A DNA stretch of 64,000 bases from Metabacillus flavus (lineage in GTDB: Bacteria; Bacillota; Bacilli; Bacillales; Bacillaceae): positions 682,001 to 746,000 of the forward strand of contig NZ_JAGVRK010000001.1 in assembly GCF_018283675.1 (NCBI RefSeq). The letters are read 5' to 3'. The position numbers and the translations under genes are program-made. The notes beneath the pieces are model-generated. The model worked only from the letters and a program-made list of their open reading frames with translations, was not told where the DNA came from and made no database searches. Below are positions 60,659 to 64,000 of the stretch, piece by piece (positions within the stretch are counted from its first letter, which is position 1; each line of letters starts with the position of its first letter).

Positions 60659-62107
60659 ACCGCCATAAGCGGTTCGGTCCAGCCCATGAATTTCAACATC
60701 AATACCTATCAGGCCGACCCCACCCACGAGGTCCGGAAAAACGTACAGGAATCCATCGAAGCCTACCAAAAGCAGCAAGAAGAAGCCCAGAAAATCCGCG
60801 ACCAAATTGCCGCAGAAAAAGCCAAAATCGAAGCGGAAAAGGCCCGCATCGAAGCCGAAAAGAACAAACCATGGTACGAGAAAACATGGGACGGCGTCAA
60901 AACGTTTGCCGGAGAATTCAGCGGCTATTACGACTCCGTCCGGGCGACCACAGGTGTCGACCCCATCACCGGCCGCAAGCTCTCCAACGCCGAACGCGTA
61001 GCTGCAGGCGCCATGGCAGCCGCCGGCTTCATCCCCGTCGTCGGCTGGGCAGGCCGCGCCGTCAAAGGCGGAAGCGCGATCTATAAAACCGCCAAAGGCA
61101 TGAACACGGCCAACCATATGCTCGACGCCTACAAAAGCACAAAAGCCATGGACATTCTAAACAAGACCGAAAAAGGAATCTACGGCCTCTACACCGCCAA
61201 CAGTGCGTGGGAATTCGGCAGCGGCCGGGATATGTTCGGGAACAAGCTGACGGAGGAGCAAAGGCAGAATGCGCTTTGGAATGGGTTGACGATGGGGTTA
61301 GTTGGGGGTGGAGCTCATATTATTGATAAGGGCGGACTATCGAAACTAGCTAACAAAGCACCACATAGTACGGCATTTGTGAGAGATAAGGTGGCTAAGG
61401 CACAGGAATCGTTGAAGCAGATTGGGAGTAGGGTTGGTTCTAGGGTTCAGGACTCGTTAAGCAAGTTTGGTCAGAAGGCAGCAGATTTAAAAGTACCAAC
61501 AGCTATACGAGTTTATAGTATGGATGCAAATGGAATTAGAATCCCTTTAGTTGCAATGGAAAATAAAAGGTTTGGAGATGTAATTGCCAGACCGGTTTCT
61601 GATAAAATGAGTATAGAGAATCTTCGTACCTCTAAGGAAATTGAGAAATCGGAAATTAGAATTCCTCAAAGTACTTATAAAGAAAGACTTGGACAAACTC
61701 CTCTTAATAATGGTGCATGGACAGGGGAAAGAGGAGAATCAAAATTCATCTCAGAAAATAATGAGGCACAAGAAATCTTAGCAAATGTTGGAGAAGAAGG
61801 AGTAAACTATTCAAATGCCATCCCGGATTTCTCACCTGTTACTAAACATGAAATTGAAATTCCAAATATGACAACGGATAGGTCTATTAATTTTAGAGAA
61901 GCCGACAACAAACTTGCTAAGGAATTGGGTGTCACAAGAAAAGAAATTGTGAAAATGAGGAAAGAATTGAAGTTAACTTGGCATGAGTTAAATGATATGA
62001 AATCAATGCAGCTAGTACCTACTGTAATTAATAGTAAATTTGGCCACCTTGGTGGTGTAGGGGAAATAAAGAAATTAATCCAGATGAACATTTTTGAGGA
62101 GGATTAA
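60659..62107 (+). CDS. Truncated LXG-toxin cassette with WHH-type HNH nuclease tip
   Basis: Homology to the first toxin begins abruptly at ACCGCCATAAGCGGTTC (60659), inside its codons ~188-200. The first ATG in frame (60686, MNFNINTYQAD) gives 473 aa without LXG domain. Linker and PreToxin-TG are nearly identical to toxin 1 up to ESLKQIG, then diverge. The new tip reads NTREAD-like NFREADNKLAKELG, LTWHELNDMKSMQLVPTV and HLGGVGEIKK, the WHH-type HNH pattern (here WHE). No ribosome site at 60686 is clear, so it is probably a silent cassette awaiting recombination. Confidence 0.82.
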   Translation, partial: TAISGSVQPMNFNINTYQADPTHEVRKNVQESIEAYQKQQEEAQKIRDQIAAEKAKIEAEKARIEAEKNKPWYEKTWDGVKTFAGEFSGYYDSVRATTGVDPITGRKLSNAERVAAGAMAAAGFIPVVGWAGRAVKGGSAIYKTAKGMNTANHMLDAYKSTKAMDILNKTEKGIYGLYTANSAWEFGSGRDMFGNKLTEEQRQNALWNGLTMGLVGGGAHIIDKGGLSKLANKAPHSTAFVRDKVAKAQESLKQIGSRVGSRVQDSLSKFGQKAADLKVPTAIRVYSMDANGIRIPLVAMENKRFGDVIARPVSDKMSIENLRTSKEIEKSEIRIPQSTYKERLGQTPLNNGAWTGERGESKFISENNEAQEILANVGEEGVNYSNAIPDFSPVTKHEIEIPNMTTDRSINFREADNKLAKELGVTRKEIVKMRKELKLTWHELNDMKSMQLVPTVINSKFGHLGGVGEIKKLIQMNIFEED

Positions 62108-62110
62108 AAG

Positions 62111-62593
62111 ATGAGTGAAGAAATAAATCATGAGGTATTTGGAAAAATTACTTTTAGACATGGATGGAGAAAGAAAGACTTTGAATTAGAGATGTTTGGT
62201 AAAATTCAACTTATCGAAATAGTAATAGATGCTGAAGAAGATGGGGATTTTGAGGTTGAGCAAGAACACTCATATACAGAGTTTATGAAAGACTTAAACA
62301 AAAGAGTAAATGATGCGGAGAAATCGGTGTTTAATTATTACCAAGAGCATGTTCTTTCTTACCGAGAACAGTTTGGAACGGATGCGGATAAATTAGCTCC
62401 AAATATAAACAGTGTTGAAGAACTTGGAAATTTGGTGGTTCCTAAGCAGATATTTTTCCCCATGATATTTGATGAAGATAGAAGGGAAGCTGGCTTTATT
62501 TGTGATTGTTCCTGGGATATTGAACTTGGCTTGGGTATAAAATTTGTAAACGAATCTATAGAAGAAGTTGGAGCCCAAGATATACTTATATGA
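62111..62593 (+). CDS. DUF6985-like immunity protein of cassette 2
   Basis: 160 aa, beta-rich then helical: EVFGKITFRHGWRKKDFELE, LIEIVIDAEEDGDFEVEQE, SWDIELGLGIKFVNE. Begins three bases after the cassette 2 stop, with GAGGATT as ribosome site. The shape matches DUF6985 proteins found beside polymorphic toxins. Expected to neutralise the WHH-type nuclease. Confidence 0.75.
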   Translation: MSEEINHEVFGKITFRHGWRKKDFELEMFGKIQLIEIVIDAEEDGDFEVEQEHSYTEFMKDLNKRVNDAEKSVFNYYQEHVLSYREQFGTDADKLAPNINSVEELGNLVVPKQIFFPMIFDEDRREAGFICDCSWDIELGLGIKFVNESIEEVGAQDILI

Positions 62594-62632
62594 ACTTTTT
62601 CTTCTGAAGATATAGCCAAAAATAAAATTTTT

Positions 62633-62695
62633 AAAAAGTGCCTGTCACCACCCGACAAACGACGAACTTGGGAAGTGGCTGGCACTTTTTAAAAC
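62633..62695 (+). terminator. Hairpin terminator closing cassette 2
   Basis: AAAAAGTGCC (62633-62642) / GGCACTTTTT (62681-62690) with inner pairing CACC / GGTGG-like; opens with the same TGCCTGTCACCACCCGA as the hairpin at 60.6 kb. Confidence 0.8.
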
Positions 62696-62734
62696 TTCAA
62701 TTATTTTCCCCGTAGCAAAAAAACAGGTCATTCT

Positions 62735-62812
62735 ATCCAATAAATTTCAACGTCAAAAACCACCAAGTCGACAAAATTCACGAAGTTTGGAAAAACGTAG
62801 AATATAAGGAAT
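62735..62812 (+). pseudogene. Vestige of another toxin-cassette joint
   Basis: AAATTTCAACGTCAAAAACC, then GTCGACAAAATTCACGAAG and GGAAAAACGTAGAAT, a degraded copy of the linker start that encodes MNFNVKTYQAD...IHEVRKNVQ in toxin 1. Reads NFNVKNHQVDKIHEVWKNV. No PreToxin or tip follows. Confidence 0.7.
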
Positions 62813-63235
62813 CAAGGCCCACTAAAACAGCAAGCAGGGACAAAGGGACTGGTTCCTTGTCCCACGCTTTAGGAAAGCTCTGAAGAGAGAAATTCTCTGC
62901 GGGGCTTTTCTTTTTGTATATACATTATGCATTTGCGGTGAGGACAAGGGCACAAGAACCTCGTCCTGAGCTCCCGTGGAGTTTACTGACCTAGAAATTT
63001 ATCCAGTTCTAAATGGATTCTATCCATTGCATAGGTCTAAGAGTTTATAAAGATAGCATAAATGGAGTTTGATTGAAGAAATTTTGTTTTAGTAACATTC
63101 ATGCAGTTCATATAAAGGGTTGTTTACATAAATGAGAAATATTTGGAAGAGGACATTTAGTTCCTTCCTTGATTCTGTATCCGTAAGGGACTTCATTTCC
63201 TAATGATCATGTTTTAAAGGGGAGTATGTTCCAAG
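62813..63235. other. Gene-free spacer before cassette 3
   Basis: Holds a hairpin GGGACAA (62837-62843) / TTGTCCC (62857-62863) but no open reading frame with a ribosome site. No gene seen. Confidence 0.5.
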
Positions 63236-64000
63236 GAGGCCTAAATCGACCTGGTCACGGACTGGAAAAAATTCATCCAGGCCGTTACTGATTTTTACAG
63301 TGACGTTCCGAAATGGGCAGAGGATTACAACCTTGCCGAATCGACTAAAGTCGCCATCCCCTTTCTTAAGGAAGGGCTCGAAACAGGTTCAAAAAACAGT
63401 AAAACGATGGTCGAAACGCAGCACAGCGATCTCGAGGAGATTTTTAAACCTATTCACGATCTGATTTCCCTCACCGCTTTCTCCACAGAATCCTTCGACA
63501 CCAATATGAAAAAAGCGGACACGAAAAGAAGTGAAACGGTTACGGCTGTAGAGAATCTTGATACCTCCTATAAGGAAACCTACACGGCTCAGTCCAGTAC
63601 CATCGGAGTCGTCCAGCAAGGCTATATGGCTATCATGAACGCCACCGCCAAAAGCGGTTCCGTCCAGCCTATGAATTTCAACGTCAAAACCTATCAGGCC
63701 GACCCCATCCACGAGGTCCGGAAAAACGTACAGGAATCCATCGAAGCCTACCAAAAGCAGCAAGAGGAAGCCCAGAAAATCCGCGACGAAATCGCCGCAG
63801 AAAAAGCCAAAATCGAAGCGGAAAAGGCCCGAATCGAAGCCGAAAAGAACAAACCATGGTATGAAAAAACATGGGACGGCGTCAAAACATTTGCCGGAGA
63901 ATTCAGCGGCTTTTATGACTCCGTCCGGGCGACGACAGGCGTAGACCCCGTCACAGGCCGCAAGCTCTCCAACGCCGAGCGCGTAGCCGCAGGCGCCATG
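63236..64000 (+). pseudogene. N-terminally truncated third LXG-toxin copy, running off the window
   Basis: Homology to toxin 1 begins at GGCC (63236), codon ~56 of the LXG domain, where the CAA of toxin 1 is TAA here. From ATC (63243) it is nearly identical (VTDWKKFIQAVTDFYSDVPK...) through linker and PreToxin-TG to the end of the window; differences include GFYDS for GYYDS. No start codon with a ribosome site; its tip lies beyond the window. Confidence 0.8.

Overview
The window comes from a spore-forming Bacillaceae bacterium of moderate GC content (Bacillus sensu lato). Signs of this are strong AGGAGG-type ribosome sites, many TTG/GTG starts, Bacillus-type operators (MhqR box, ECF41 promoter, yybP-ykoY Mn riboswitch), spore coat/crust proteins and sporulation-type promoters. 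No rRNA, tRNA, CRISPR array or intact insertion sequence was seen. Genus and species cannot be fixed from the sequence alone.

Layout. 1-25.2 kb is mostly housekeeping and stress genes: a cut-off YesN-type response regulator; a MazG-like hydrolase directly abutting a PLD-nuclease/SF2-helicase (possible phage defence pair); an alpha/beta hydrolase divergent from a CGNR regulator; a lipoprotein; DinB-like, GNAT and Nudix genes; an ECF41 sigma factor with its flavoprotein partner behind a recognisable ECF41 promoter; a DAACS symporter; an MhqR-type glyoxalase/dioxygenase; a DUF3231 gene; MBL hydrolase; AraC/GyrI regulator; SWIM protein; a secreted SLT/SH3 protein; AI-2E transporter; aminoglycoside 6-adenylyltransferase; and small genes. 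25.4-31.2 kb is a thiazole/oxazole-modified bacteriocin locus of the heterocycloanthracin/sonorensin type: a precursor with 17 consecutive Cys-X-X steps, a terminator, then F-like/ThiF maturation protein, YcaO cyclodehydratase and SagB-type dehydrogenase. No exporter or immunity gene lies beside it.

33.0-48.8 kb is the most coherent accessory region: a spore-surface glycoprotein and glycan locus. It holds a short copy of the BclA-type N-terminal domain, two GT2-TPR glycosyltransferases, three polysaccharide pyruvyl transferase modules, three CgeB-like glycosyltransferase modules (one pyruvyl transferase and one CgeB module are fused in a single protein), UDP-GlcNAc 2-epimerase, a collagen-like protein with about 85 GXT/GXX triplets, a CotO-like morphogenetic protein and two CotY/CotZ-type crust proteins, one nearly without cysteine. 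The inferred product is a pyruvylated, possibly ManNAc-containing glycan on collagen-like spore filaments.

49-56.6 kb holds the Mn riboswitch and TerC/YkoY gene, ribokinase, a small K+ channel, membrane proteins, a fructokinase-like kinase, a lipoprotein and a VOC protein. 56.8 kb to the end is a type VII-secreted LXG polymorphic toxin locus: two small partner proteins, a full toxin with its immunity gene, an N-terminally truncated alternative toxin cassette with its own immunity gene, a decayed cassette joint, and a third truncated copy running off the window.

Intergenic DNA carries three kinds of dispersed repeat: a ~185-bp palindrome-rich element (3 copies), a ~126-bp hairpin element with 27-bp inverted ends (5 copies), and three unrelated arrays of 20/21-bp period. 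Three decayed genes are readable (5.7, 13.7 and 52.5 kb).
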